Assembly: GCF_900176345.1 (NCBI RefSeq)
Contig: NZ_FWXU01000019.1
Location: 50,924 to 114,923 of the forward strand
Length of the DNA stretch: 64,000 bases
Direction of reading: 5' to 3'
From: Rhizobium sp. RU36D
GTDB lineage: Bacteria > Pseudomonadota > Alphaproteobacteria > Rhizobiales > Rhizobiaceae
Shown here in pieces: positions 1 through 7,681 of the stretch. How positions within the stretch are numbered: position 1 is the stretch's first letter; every line of letters begins with the position of its first letter. The position numbers and the translations under genes are program-made. A model generated the notes under the pieces. That model was not told the origin of the DNA. It saw only the letters and a program-made list of their open reading frames with translations, and did no database searches.

Positions 1-29
1 GCGAAGACCGGATCTGAGGAGAATAGACC

Positions 30-278
30 ATGGCTGAAGTTTCTTCCGCTCCCGCACGCCGCCCGTTCCACCGTCGCCGCAAGACCTGCCCCTTCTCGGG
101 CGCAAACGCTCCGCGGATCGACTACAAGGACGTTCGCCTCCTGCAGCGCTACATTTCCGAGCGTGGCAAGATCGTTCCTTCGCGCATCACTGCCGTTTCG
201 CAGAAGAAGCAGCGCGAACTGGCACAGGCCATCAAGCGCGCCCGCTTCCTGGGCCTGCTGCCCTACGTTCTGTCCTGA
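30..278 (+). CDS. rpsR: 30S ribosomal protein S18
   Basis: 82-residue S18, a 30S platform protein that binds 16S rRNA together with S6. The sequence shows the family core, with CPFSG near residue 27, an [19 protein letters not shown] segment and the C-terminal block [19 protein letters not shown]. The N-terminal basic RRPFHRRRK stretch is usual for alphaproteobacteria. A GAGGAG sequence lies about 8 bases before the ATG. rpsF would be expected just left of the window, and the order rpsR - DUF2232 - rplI matches other rhizobia. A strong hairpin follows the stop codon. Length is normal and identification is secure. Confidence 0.97.
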   Translation: MAEVSSAPARRPFHRRRKTCPFSGANAPRIDYKDVRLLQRYISERGKIVPSRITAVSQKKQRELAQAIKRARFLGLLPYVLS

Positions 279-287
279 TTGCTTTCG

Positions 288-314
288 AACCGGCGGCTTC
301 GGCCGCCGGTTTCT
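288..314 (+). terminator. rpsR downstream hairpin
   Basis: A perfect 10-bp stem (AACCGGCGGC at 288-297 with GCCGCCGGTT at 302-311) closed by a TTCG tetraloop, followed by only a short T stretch. It probably ends or attenuates the ribosomal transcript before the DUF2232 gene. The short T tract leaves room for read-through. Confidence 0.7.
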
Positions 315-439
315 GACATCCCCCTTCCGCGTTGGGCGCGGATCGGTTCTCTAAAACATGCGCATTTCCAGTGAATGCCCACAAAACCCATGTTGGGGAT
401 CGGATGATCCTCTAACTGCTCGATAGCAGGACAGCGAAC

Positions 440-1423
440 GTGAAACAAATGAACGCGAAATTGCTGCTGACCGGCATCTTGGCTGGTATCACCTCAGCGC
501 TCCTGGCGCTGGGTGCGAGCGTTCAGCCATCCTTTGCCTTCATGCTCTACGCCGCGTCAGCTCTTCCCGTTCTGATCGCTGGCATGGGCTGGGGAAACAT
601 CACGGCCATCGTGGCGATCGGCACGGCGGCGGTGGTCGGCGCTGTCGGGGTATCTCCCGCCTTTGCCGGAACGCTGGCGATCTTCACGCTGCTGCCGGCT
701 GGCTGGATCAGCCATCTTGCCAATCTTGCGCGTCCGGCCAAGGAATTGGGCGGCCCGGACGGGCTGATGGCCTGGTATCCGCTGTCCGACATCCTGTTTC
801 ATCTGTGCTGCGTCATTTCGATTGCCGTCATCATCCTCGGCGCAATTATCGGCTACGGCCCTGAATTCGTCGAGCAGTACATCAAGATCATCACCGAATC
901 GCTGAGCCAGCAGCAGCCGACCCCGGCGATCGACATGGCGGTGCTGGAAGAATCGGCGCGCATGATGCTCACCATGCTGCCGATCGTTCAGGGCGGCATG
1001 TGGGTGATCATGCTGTTCTCGGCCTATTATTTTGCCACGCGCATCGTATCGGCATCCGGCCATGCGCTTCGCCCGCGCGAGGACATGCCGTCTGCGCTGC
1101 GCATGAACCGCAATTCGGTCTTCGTTTTTCTCGGCGCGATCCTGCTTGCCTTTGCCGGCGGCGTGCCGGGGCTGATTGGCGCAGTCGTCTGCGGCACCTT
1201 CGGCGCGGGTTTCCTGCTGGCCGGGTTTGCATCGCTGCACCTGCGCTCGCGCGGCAAGGACTGGCGGCTGCCGGCGCTGATCCTCGCTTACATCTCCTGC
1301 ATCTTCCTGTTGCCGGCGATGATCGTTCTCATCCTCGGTATCGCCGACACAAGGCGGACCGTTGCCCTGACACCGGCGGCCGGCAAGGCTGCCCCACCCA
1401 ATGACAAACAAGACCAGAACTGA
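440..1423 (+). CDS. DUF2232 family membrane protein
   Basis: 327-residue polytopic membrane protein with about eight hydrophobic segments. It fits the DUF2232 family, which in rhizobia sits between rpsR and rplI; its biochemical role is unknown. The chosen start is GTG at 440, after an AGGA sequence; an in-frame ATG lies three codons later at 449 and cannot be excluded. The C-terminus is a short charged tail (NDKQDQN). The gene ends 15 bases before rplI, so it is probably cotranscribed with the ribosomal genes. The family call comes from position and topology rather than from a catalytic motif. Confidence 0.85.
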   Translation: MKQMNAKLLLTGILAGITSALLALGASVQPSFAFMLYAASALPVLIAGMGWGNITAIVAIGTAAVVGAVGVSPAFAGTLAIFTLLPAGWISHLANLARPAKELGGPDGLMAWYPLSDILFHLCCVISIAVIILGAIIGYGPEFVEQYIKIITESLSQQQPTPAIDMAVLEESARMMLTMLPIVQGGMWVIMLFSAYYFATRIVSASGHALRPREDMPSALRMNRNSVFVFLGAILLAFAGGVPGLIGAVVCGTFGAGFLLAGFASLHLRSRGKDWRLPALILAYISCIFLLPAMIVLILGIADTRRTVALTPAAGKAAPPNDKQDQN

Positions 1424-1438
1424 AAGGACGTAACGACA

Positions 1439-2014
1439 ATGCAAGTCATTCTTCTCGAACGCATCGCCAAGCTCGGCCAGATGGGCGAAACCGTCAAGGT
1501 TCGCGACGGCTTTGCCCGTAACTACCTGCTGCCGCTCGGCAAGGCACTGCGCGCCAACGAAGCCAACAAGAAGCGCTTCGAATCCGAGCGTGCGACGCTC
1601 GAAGCCCGCAACCTCGAGCGCAAGTCGGAAGCCCAGAAGGTTGCCGACGCCCTGGAAGGCAAGTCCTTCATCGTCGTGCGTTCGGCTGGCGAAACCGGCC
1701 AGCTCTACGGTTCGGTCGCTGCTCGTGACGTGGCCGAGATCCTGGCTGCCGAAGGCTTCAACGTCGGCCGCAACCAGGTCGAGCTGAACACCCCGATCAA
1801 GGCCATCGGCCTGCACAAGGTCACGCTGCACCTGCATGCCGAAGTTGAACTCGCCATCGAATTGAACGTTGCCCGTTCGTCCGAAGAAGCAGAGCGCCAG
1901 GCCAAGGGTGAAAACCTCACCTCCGCCGAAGCCATCTACGGCGTTGACGAAGACGCCCTTCGTCCGGAAGACTTCTTCGATCCGGACGCAGACCGCGACC
2001 TCGAAGACGAATAA
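1439..2014 (+). CDS. rplI: 50S ribosomal protein L9
   Basis: 191-residue L9, a 50S protein that binds 23S rRNA and helps keep the reading frame. The N-terminal domain has the family pattern [19 protein letters not shown] followed by [12 protein letters not shown], then a charged connecting helix and the C-terminal RNA-binding domain. An acidic tail rich in Asp and Glu (residues about 165-191) extends beyond the roughly 150-residue E. coli protein, as is common in rhizobia. AAAGGACG precedes the ATG. A strong terminator follows. Confidence 0.97.
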   Translation: MQVILLERIAKLGQMGETVKVRDGFARNYLLPLGKALRANEANKKRFESERATLEARNLERKSEAQKVADALEGKSFIVVRSAGETGQLYGSVAARDVAEILAAEGFNVGRNQVELNTPIKAIGLHKVTLHLHAEVELAIELNVARSSEEAERQAKGENLTSAEAIYGVDEDALRPEDFFDPDADRDLEDE

Positions 2015-2042
2015 GACTCAAGGGATTCCTATCCCAGAGGAC

Positions 2043-2070
2043 AACGCCCGGAGCAATCCGGGCGTTTTTC
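2043..2070 (+). terminator. rplI rho-independent terminator
   Basis: A perfect 10-bp stem AACGCCCGGA / TCCGGGCGTT with a GCAA tetraloop, running into TTTTTC. It lies 28 bases after the rplI stop and ends the ribosomal protein operon, isolating dnaB. Confidence 0.9.
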
Positions 2071-2353
2071 GTTTGCGGGATGGCGATCAGGTGAGTCGGG
2101 ACCGCCGCGATGAATCCTGTCCCGGATTCAACGCCTTGTCGGCGATGTCTCATGAGCGGCTTCCGACTTGGCGCCGACCGCAACTGTCAAATGATTTTGT
2201 TGAATTCAGCCACATTGGCAGGCTATCGGATATTCAGCCTGTGAATCACTGTGTGAATCACGTCTGCCGCTGGCCTTGCGTGGTAGCAGGCGCCAACCTG
2301 TGGCATCTGGCACGGACGAATTGCCAAGGCTATAATTGATTGGAAAAGACCAG
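2071..2353 (+). promoter_or_regulatory. dnaB upstream region with GANTC sites
   Basis: No convincing gene occupies this 283-base gap. It holds four GANTC sequences, the CcrM methylation target, at 2112-2116, 2125-2129, 2243-2247 and 2255-2259. The last two lie inside a tandem direct repeat of TGTGAATCAC (2240-2249 and 2252-2261), each containing the small palindrome GTGA-A-TCAC. A perfect TATAAT hexamer at 2331-2336 is a likely -10 element, with TGGCAC 17 bases upstream as a poor -35 element. Transcription would start just before the dnaB ATG, giving a very short leader. Confidence 0.5.
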
Positions 2354-3853
2354 ATGAGCGATGCATTGCGAAAGATTGCTCCGGCGAAGCCGGCGGCAGA
2401 CACCCTTTACCGCGAGGCGCCGAACAATATTGAGGCCGAGCAGGCCCTGCTGGGCGCCATTCTCGTCAACAACGACGCCTATTACCGCGTTTCCGACTTC
2501 CTGAAGCCGGCGCATCTCTATGAACCGCTGCATCGGAAGATCTTCGAGGTCGCCTCCGACATCATCCGCATGGGCAAGACGGCCAATCCCGTCACCATCA
2601 AGAACTTCCTGCCGGCCGATGCCAAGGTCGGCGAAATGACCGTGCCGCAATACCTAGCGCGCCTTGCCGCCGAGGCCGTTTCGATCATCAATGCCGAGGA
2701 TTACGGTCGTGCGATCTATGATCTGGCGCTGCGCCGTGCGCTGATCCAGATTGGCGAGGACGTCGTCAATATTGCTTATGACGCGCCGCTCGACATGCCG
2801 CCGCAGGCGCAGATCGAGGATACCGAACGCCGGCTGTTCGAACTGGCCGAAAACGGCCGCTACGATGGCGGCTTCCAGTCGTTCAACGATGCCGTGGCGC
2901 TGGCCATCGACATGGCGGGTGCGGCCTTCGAGCGTGATGGCCACCTCTCCGGCATCTCGACGGGCATCCACTCGCTCGATTCGAAGATGGGTGGCCTGCA
3001 GCGCTCCGACTTGATCGTGCTCGCCGGACGCCCGGGTATGGGTAAGACCTCGCTTGCGACGAACATCGCTTATAACATCGCCGCTGCCTATGAGCCGGAG
3101 GTGATGCCTGATGGTTCGTTCAAGGCCAAGAATGGCGGCGTGGTCGGCTTCTACTCACTCGAAATGTCGTCCGAACAGCTCGCCACCCGTATCATTTCCG
3201 AGCAGACCGAAGTCTCCTCCTCCAAGATCCGCCGTGGTGACATCACAGAGGCTGATTTCGAGAAGCTGGTGGCCTGCAGCCAGATGATGCAGAAGGTGCC
3301 GCTCTATATCGACCAGACCGGTGGTATCTCGATTGCCCAGCTGTCTGCCCGCGCCCGCCGGCTGAAGCGCCAGCGCGGTCTCGACGTGCTGGTGGTCGAC
3401 TACGTGCAGCTGATGACCGGATCCGGCAAGGGCGGCGAAAACCGCGTGCAGGAAATCACCCAGATTACGACGGGCCTGAAGGCGCTGGGTAAGGAACTCA
3501 ACGTCCCGATCATCGCGCTGTCGCAGCTGTCGCGTGCGGTCGAAAGCCGTGACGACAAGCGTCCGCAACTATCCGACCTTCGCGAATCCGGTTCGATCGA
3601 GCAGGACGCCGACGTGGTGCTTTTCGTGTTCCGCGAGGAATATTACGTCAAGAACTCCGAGCCACGCGATCCCGCCGATCCGAAATATCCGGAATGGGAA
3701 GCGCTGATGGACAAGGTCAAGGGCACGGCAGACGTGATCATCGCCAAGCAGCGCCACGGACCGACGGGCACGGTCAAGCTCGCCTTCCAGGCCGAGTTTA
3801 CCCGTTTCGCCGACCTGGCCGATCCGAGCTTCACCCAATACGAAGAACCTTGA
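2354..3853 (+). CDS. dnaB: Replicative DNA helicase DnaB
   Basis: 499-residue hexameric helicase that unwinds DNA 5' to 3' at the replication fork and recruits primase. The N-terminal DnaB domain (EAEQALLGAILVNNDAY, residues about 28-130) is followed by the RecA-like motor. This carries Walker A GRPGMGKTS near residue 226, the SLEMSSEQL motif, Walker B LVVDYVQLM near residue 347 and the ALSQLSRAVE loop. The ATG at 2354 is chosen over an in-frame TTG at 2336, since the likely TATAAT element overlaps that TTG. No intein is present. Monocistronic, with a convergent azlD behind it. Confidence 0.97.
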   Translation: MSDALRKIAPAKPAADTLYREAPNNIEAEQALLGAILVNNDAYYRVSDFLKPAHLYEPLHRKIFEVASDIIRMGKTANPVTIKNFLPADAKVGEMTVPQYLARLAAEAVSIINAEDYGRAIYDLALRRALIQIGEDVVNIAYDAPLDMPPQAQIEDTERRLFELAENGRYDGGFQSFNDAVALAIDMAGAAFERDGHLSGISTGIHSLDSKMGGLQRSDLIVLAGRPGMGKTSLATNIAYNIAAAYEPEVMPDGSFKAKNGGVVGFYSLEMSSEQLATRIISEQTEVSSSKIRRGDITEADFEKLVACSQMMQKVPLYIDQTGGISIAQLSARARRLKRQRGLDVLVVDYVQLMTGSGKGGENRVQEITQITTGLKALGKELNVPIIALSQLSRAVESRDDKRPQLSDLRESGSIEQDADVVLFVFREEYYVKNSEPRDPADPKYPEWEALMDKVKGTADVIIAKQRHGPTGTVKLAFQAEFTRFADLADPSFTQYEEP

Positions 3854-3873
3854 GGCCAAGGGTTTCTAGGCCC

Positions 3874-4176
3874 TCAGAAGCCCAGGGCACGCAGTGAGGC
3901 GACAACAACGACGCCCGCTGCCGCCGCCGGCAAGAGCGATAGCCGCACGGACGCGAGCGCCACGACGGCGCAGCCAGTCGTCTCCGCCCAGCCGGTGGCG
4001 AGCGCGGTCGGCGTCACCACCGCCATCAGAACGGCAGGCGGCACCGCCTGCAACGCCTTTTCCAGGCGCGGCGACAAGCCCAGGCGATTGATGAGCAAGG
4101 CACCCGACAGACGGGTGAAGACGGTCGCGGCCATCATCGCCAGGATGGCGGCAAGGGTTGCCGGATCGATCGTCAT
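3874..4176 (-). CDS. azlD: AzlD-family branched-chain amino acid export subunit
   Basis: 100-residue membrane protein with about four transmembrane segments, matching AzlD, the small partner of AzlC in branched-chain amino acid export. Visible family features are the TVFTRLSGALLI segment near the N-terminus and the AVPPAVLMAVVTPTAL block. The ATG at 4176 overlaps the azlC stop codon in an ATGA arrangement and is preceded by AAGGAGG, which rules out the longer upstream frame. It is the last gene of an AraC-azlC-azlD unit and converges with dnaB. Confidence 0.85.
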   Translation of the reverse strand: MTIDPATLAAILAMMAATVFTRLSGALLINRLGLSPRLEKALQAVPPAVLMAVVTPTALATGWAETTGCAVVALASVRLSLLPAAAAGVVVVASLRALGF

Positions 4177-4874
4177 GCGCGGACCTCCTTCCGCTCCGGA
4201 GCTGCAACGGCGACGACAAGTCCCGCAAGCGCGCCGGCGGCGATATACCACGCACCAGCCACGAGGCTGTGGACCGAAAGCGAGGCAACGGCGCTGGCCA
4301 GCAGGATCAGGCCGGTCTCCCTGCCCTTCCAGAAGCCCATCAGCAGCACGATGAACACGGCGGGAAAGGCGAAATCCAGACCGTAGACGGCGACATCGCC
4401 AAGCAGCGTTCCGAACAGTGCCCCGCCAAGGCTGGCCAGCACCCAGCTGGCATAGAAGGGGAGCGAAAGCCCGAAATAGAACGCCGGCGTGAGAGGCACC
4501 TTGCGGGCCCGCGCCTCCGCCATCGCCCAGTTTTCATCCGCCATGATCAGCAGGGCCGGCAGCTTCTGCCATGACCGAAAGCCGCCAAGGCTTCGTGCAA
4601 GGGATGCCCCCATCAGCATGTGCCTGAGATTGACGAGAAGGGCGGCAAAGCCGAGGGCGCTCCAGGCGGCGGGATGGCTCCATAGGTCCATGGCCACGAA
4701 TTGCGAGCCGCCGGCAAATACGAGCGCGCTCATCAGCACCGTTTCCAGAGGTGAGAGCCCGTTGCCGGTCGCGACCGTGCCGAAGACGAAACCGATCGGC
4801 AGGACAGCGAGCACCAGCGGTAGAATGGCGCGAATGCCGTCCTGAAATTCGCGCAGATCATTATATGATGTCAT
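4173..4874 (-). CDS. azlC: AzlC-family branched-chain amino acid permease
   Basis: 233-residue polytopic inner membrane protein of the AzlC family, the large subunit of an amino acid efflux pair with AzlD. The family signature VFAGGSQFVAMDL and the LLVNLRHMLMGASL segment are both present, with about seven hydrophobic stretches. A textbook AAGGAGG lies 7 bases upstream of the ATG. The gene is translationally coupled to azlD by a 4-base overlap and lies 64 bases downstream of an AraC regulator on the same strand, which probably controls it. The exported substrate is inferred from the family only. Confidence 0.88.
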   Translation of the reverse strand: MTSYNDLREFQDGIRAILPLVLAVLPIGFVFGTVATGNGLSPLETVLMSALVFAGGSQFVAMDLWSHPAAWSALGFAALLVNLRHMLMGASLARSLGGFRSWQKLPALLIMADENWAMAEARARKVPLTPAFYFGLSLPFYASWVLASLGGALFGTLLGDVAVYGLDFAFPAVFIVLLMGFWKGRETGLILLASAVASLSVHSLVAGAWYIAAGALAGLVVAVAAPERKEVRA

Positions 4875-4938
4875 GAATGCCTCCTTGATGTCGGAGGCAT
4901 TAGCCTTGCCTAAGCGCTTCGGTCTTGAAGGAAAGTGA

Positions 4939-5802
4939 TCAGGCGGCGCGGAACACGGCGGGCGTCAGGCCGGTGCGGGCCTTGAACTGGCGCGTCATAT
5001 GCGCCTGGTCGGCAAACCCGCAGGCCGCCGCCGTATCGGAGGGCGTTGCGCCCAGGCGCAGCAGATGCCGGGCGTGGCGGATGCGCATATCCGTCTGGAA
5101 GGCGTGGGGCGTGATGAAATATTCCCGGCGGAAGGCGCGGATCATATGGGCGCGGCTGAGGCCTGCAACCCTCGCCAGCGCCTCAAGTCCAATGTCTTCA
5201 TCGAAATGCGCGCAGATATAGTCGCGCACTCGTCGCATCGCGAGCGGCTCCCGATGGTCGGGTGCGCGGATGATCTCGCTGCCATGGCGCGCAAACATGG
5301 TGGCGAGCACGCAATACATGCTCTCCTCGCCAGCTAGATCAGCGGGTTCACCGCTTTCGATGCGATCATGGGCGCGAATGAAGGCGCTTGCCAGGTCAGG
5401 ATCGGTCAGCAACTGCCGGCCGAAATGCGGCGTTCCGTTGAAGGACCGGCCGGTGACATCCTCGATGATATCGGTCAGCACCTGCGTCTCGGGATAGATC
5501 ATCCGGTAGCGATAGCCATCGGGTGCACCGGGCTGGCCGTCATGCACCTCGCCCGGATTGATGAGGTAGAGCGCGCCGGGGCCGGTATGTTCGCGCGTGC
5601 CGCGGATACTGGCCAGCTGGCACCCCGTTTCGATCGCGCCGATGGAAAAGGTATCGTGTGAATGCGGCGCGAATTCATGGGTGATGAAGGACGCCGTCAG
5701 ACATTCCATCTGGCGGAAGCGCGCATCCCGCCAGAAGCGGGTGCGCTCCTTGCGCGATACCGGATTGGCCTCAGCCGCCTGTTGCTGCGAAACACTGTGC
5801 AT
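4939..5802 (-). CDS. AraC-family transcriptional regulator
   Basis: 287-residue regulator with an N-terminal cupin-like sensor (HEFAPHSHDTFSIGAIETG near residue 42, then GALYLINPGEVHDGQPG) and a C-terminal AraC DNA-binding domain. The first helix-turn-helix is GLEALARVAGLSRAHMIRAF and the second contains PSDTAAACGFADQAHMTRQF. The domain order matches AraC regulators that often sit beside AzlCD or LysE exporters. Being upstream of azlC on the same strand, it is probably the local activator, responding to an amino acid; the ligand is not readable from sequence. Confidence 0.88.
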   Translation of the reverse strand: MHSVSQQQAAEANPVSRKERTRFWRDARFRQMECLTASFITHEFAPHSHDTFSIGAIETGCQLASIRGTREHTGPGALYLINPGEVHDGQPGAPDGYRYRMIYPETQVLTDIIEDVTGRSFNGTPHFGRQLLTDPDLASAFIRAHDRIESGEPADLAGEESMYCVLATMFARHGSEIIRAPDHREPLAMRRVRDYICAHFDEDIGLEALARVAGLSRAHMIRAFRREYFITPHAFQTDMRIRHARHLLRLGATPSDTAAACGFADQAHMTRQFKARTGLTPAVFRAA

Positions 5803-5845
5803 AGCAGCATATTATCGAGCCGCCGCATTTTCGTCTTGAAGAAAA

Positions 5846-5889
5846 GTGCTAGGGTCCTGGCAATATCGATCAACCAAGCGCCCTAGTAC
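5846..5889 (+). repeat. Inverted repeat abutting the alr start
   Basis: GTGCTAGGG at 5846-5854 is matched in reverse complement by CCCTAGTAC at 5881-5889, with 8 of 9 bases pairing across a 26-base interval. The right arm ends directly at the alr ATG, so a folded mRNA could mask the start codon; an operator role is equally possible. Confidence 0.4.
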
Positions 5890-7056
5890 ATGACAGACCG
5901 TTTTACCATCCTCGACGCGCCGGACGAGTTCTTGTCCGCCCCGCTTCGCCTCACCATCGACCTTGGCGCCATCGCCGACAACTGGCGCGACATGGCCCGC
6001 CGGTCGGGACGCGCGCGGGCATCCGCCGTGCTCAAGGCTGACGCCTATGGATTGGGCATCGAGGATGTCGGGCAAACGCTCTATCGCGCCGGTGCCCGCG
6101 ACTTCTTCGTCGCCGTGCCTGCCGAAGGCGCGACGCTGAGGCCCTATGCGCCGGAAGCCCGCATTTTCGTGCTCTCGGGCATCTGGCCGGGACAGGAAGA
6201 GACCTTCTTCAACAACGACCTGGTGCCGGTGATCGCCTCGGAGGAGCAGCTTGCCTTCTGGATGGCGGTATTGACCGAACGCGGCCCCTACCCTTGCGCT
6301 GTGCATGTCGATACCGGCTTCAACCGCCTCGGTCTGCCGCTCGCCGCCGCGCTGGAACTGACCGACGATGTGTCGCAGCCGACGAGTTTCGATCCGGTGC
6401 TGGTCATGAGCCATCTTGCCTGTGGCGACACCCCGACCTCTCCGATGAACAAGGCGCAGCTTGAGAAATTCCTGATGGTCAGCGCCGCCTTCGAGGGTGT
6501 TGAGGCGAGCCTATCGGCCTCCGCCGGTATCTTTCTCGGATCCGACTACCACTTCGACCTCACGCGCCCTGGTATCGCGCTCTATGGCGGCGAGGCGGTG
6601 AACGGCGCCAAGAACCCGATGCGTGAGGTGGTTAAGGCCGAAGCGCGAATCCTGCAGATCCGCGATGCCAAGGCCGGCGAAAGCGTCAGCTACGGCGCCG
6701 CCCATGTGTTTTCCCGCGACAGCCGCCTCGCGGTGGCAAGCGTCGGTTATGCCGACGGCTATCTGCGCAATCTCTCCGGCGCGGGCATCCCGCTGCGGCA
6801 GACCGGGATATTAGGCGCGAGCGGCGTGATCGCAGGCCGGCCTGTTCCGGTGCTTGGCCGGGTCACTATGGACCTCACCATCTTCGACGTGACAGACTTG
6901 CCCGACCATGCCGTTCGCGCCGGTGACTATGTCGAGCTGTTCGGTCCGGCGATGCAGGTGGACGATGTGGCGCGGGCTGCCGGCACGATTGGCTACGAGA
7001 TGCTGACCGGACTGGGGTTGCGGTATGAGCGGCTGTATCTTTCTTCTGTCGATTAG
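5890..7056 (+). CDS. alr: Alanine racemase
   Basis: 388-residue PLP enzyme that interconverts L- and D-alanine for peptidoglycan. The PLP lysine lies in VLKADAYGLG near residue 49. The second catalytic residue, Tyr, is in SYGAAHVF near residue 270, and GRVTMDLTIFDVTD is the usual C-terminal barrel block. Length fits the family. The gene sits between the AraC regulator and radA as in related rhizobia, but a toxin-antitoxin pair has entered the alr-radA interval. No clear Shine-Dalgarno sequence is visible; an inverted repeat ends at the ATG. Confidence 0.95.
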   Translation: MTDRFTILDAPDEFLSAPLRLTIDLGAIADNWRDMARRSGRARASAVLKADAYGLGIEDVGQTLYRAGARDFFVAVPAEGATLRPYAPEARIFVLSGIWPGQEETFFNNDLVPVIASEEQLAFWMAVLTERGPYPCAVHVDTGFNRLGLPLAAALELTDDVSQPTSFDPVLVMSHLACGDTPTSPMNKAQLEKFLMVSAAFEGVEASLSASAGIFLGSDYHFDLTRPGIALYGGEAVNGAKNPMREVVKAEARILQIRDAKAGESVSYGAAHVFSRDSRLAVASVGYADGYLRNLSGAGIPLRQTGILGASGVIAGRPVPVLGRVTMDLTIFDVTDLPDHAVRAGDYVELFGPAMQVDDVARAAGTIGYEMLTGLGLRYERLYLSSVD

Positions 7057-7122
7057 CACGGTGGATGGACTTGGAAAGCCGCCGTAACCTGTGCTAAAGA
7101 AGAACAAAAGGAGATCGCCGCC

Positions 7123-7434
7123 ATGAACATCCAACTGAGTTCTGAGGATATGACCTTCGTTGAGAATTTGGTTGAAGCGGGTGTCTACAAAAATGTGGAT
7201 GAAGTGGTGGCAACGGCTCTGCGCCTTCTCGGCAGCAATGAAGGCAAGTTTGTCGAGCTTCAGCGTCTCATTCAGGAGGGAGTGGACGACATTGAGGCCG
7301 GACGCGTCCTGGAATTTGATAGCGCAGACCAGTTGACTGCGCATATCCTTGAGATGGCCGAGGAGCAGAAGAATGCGAAAGCGCCGGTTGGTGATCTCGC
7401 TAAAGGCACTAAACGATCTGCTCGCAATTCATAA
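7123..7434 (+). CDS. ParD-like type II antitoxin
   Basis: 103-residue protein with an N-terminal ribbon-helix-helix segment (MNIQLSSEDMTFVENLVEAGVYKNVDEV is the region; VVATALRLL is its second helix) and a disordered toxin-binding tail, the layout of ParD or CC2985-type antitoxins. It would bind its own promoter and neutralise the overlapping ParE-like toxin. AAAAGGAG lies 9 bases upstream of the ATG. Base composition is clearly AT-richer than flanking alr and radA, suggesting acquisition by transfer. The unusually long overlap with the toxin gene (62 bases) implies tight coupling. Confidence 0.85.
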   Translation: MNIQLSSEDMTFVENLVEAGVYKNVDEVVATALRLLGSNEGKFVELQRLIQEGVDDIEAGRVLEFDSADQLTAHILEMAEEQKNAKAPVGDLAKGTKRSARNS

Positions 7435-7681
7435 TTATATCTCCGATTTCAATCCAGCCGCTGCCAAAAAAATGCTGCGCAGCATCAATGAGAAGTTGGA
7501 CTGGATGGCTAAATCCGGCGCTATCGGCGCGCCAAGGCCGTTTGCTCCAGGCCTAAAGGCCGTGCCCTTCCGCAACTACTGCATTTATTTCGTGGTTAGC
7601 GAAACGACGATGACAGTTTTGCGCATTCGTCATGGCCGGCAAAATGTGACTCCTGACGACTTCACCGAAAGCGAAGACTGA
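7373..7681 (+). CDS. ParE/RelE-superfamily toxin
   Basis: 102-residue toxin of the ParE/RelE fold. The N-terminal helix pair LNDLLAIHNYISDFNPAAAKKML, the central FAPGLKAVPFRNYCIYFVV strands and the C-terminal VLRIRHGRQNV strand follow the family pattern. ParE members poison gyrase and RelE members cleave mRNA; the subtype cannot be fixed here, but a ParD-type partner favours ParE. The ATG at 7373 gives the family length and lies 62 bases inside the antitoxin gene. The stop codon is directly followed by the radA ATG, so radA may be partly read from the TA promoter. Confidence 0.85.
   Translation: MRKRRLVISLKALNDLLAIHNYISDFNPAAAKKMLRSINEKLDWMAKSGAIGAPRPFAPGLKAVPFRNYCIYFVVSETTMTVLRIRHGRQNVTPDDFTESED

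Noticed and set aside
557..1837. Long minus-strand open frame opposite the DUF2232 and rplI genes
   Set aside because: It crosses two well-identified genes, is compositionally odd (His/Arg/Asp-rich) and has no ribosome site. Such antisense frames are common in GC-rich DNA.
2308..2326. Sigma-54-like TGGCAC...TTGC before dnaB
   Set aside because: The GG to GC spacing is 12 instead of the required 10 bases, so sigma-54 recognition is unlikely.
1869..2339. Plus-strand frame running from rplI into the dnaB gap
   Set aside because: It is a shifted frame of rplI that passes through the rplI terminator; no family features.
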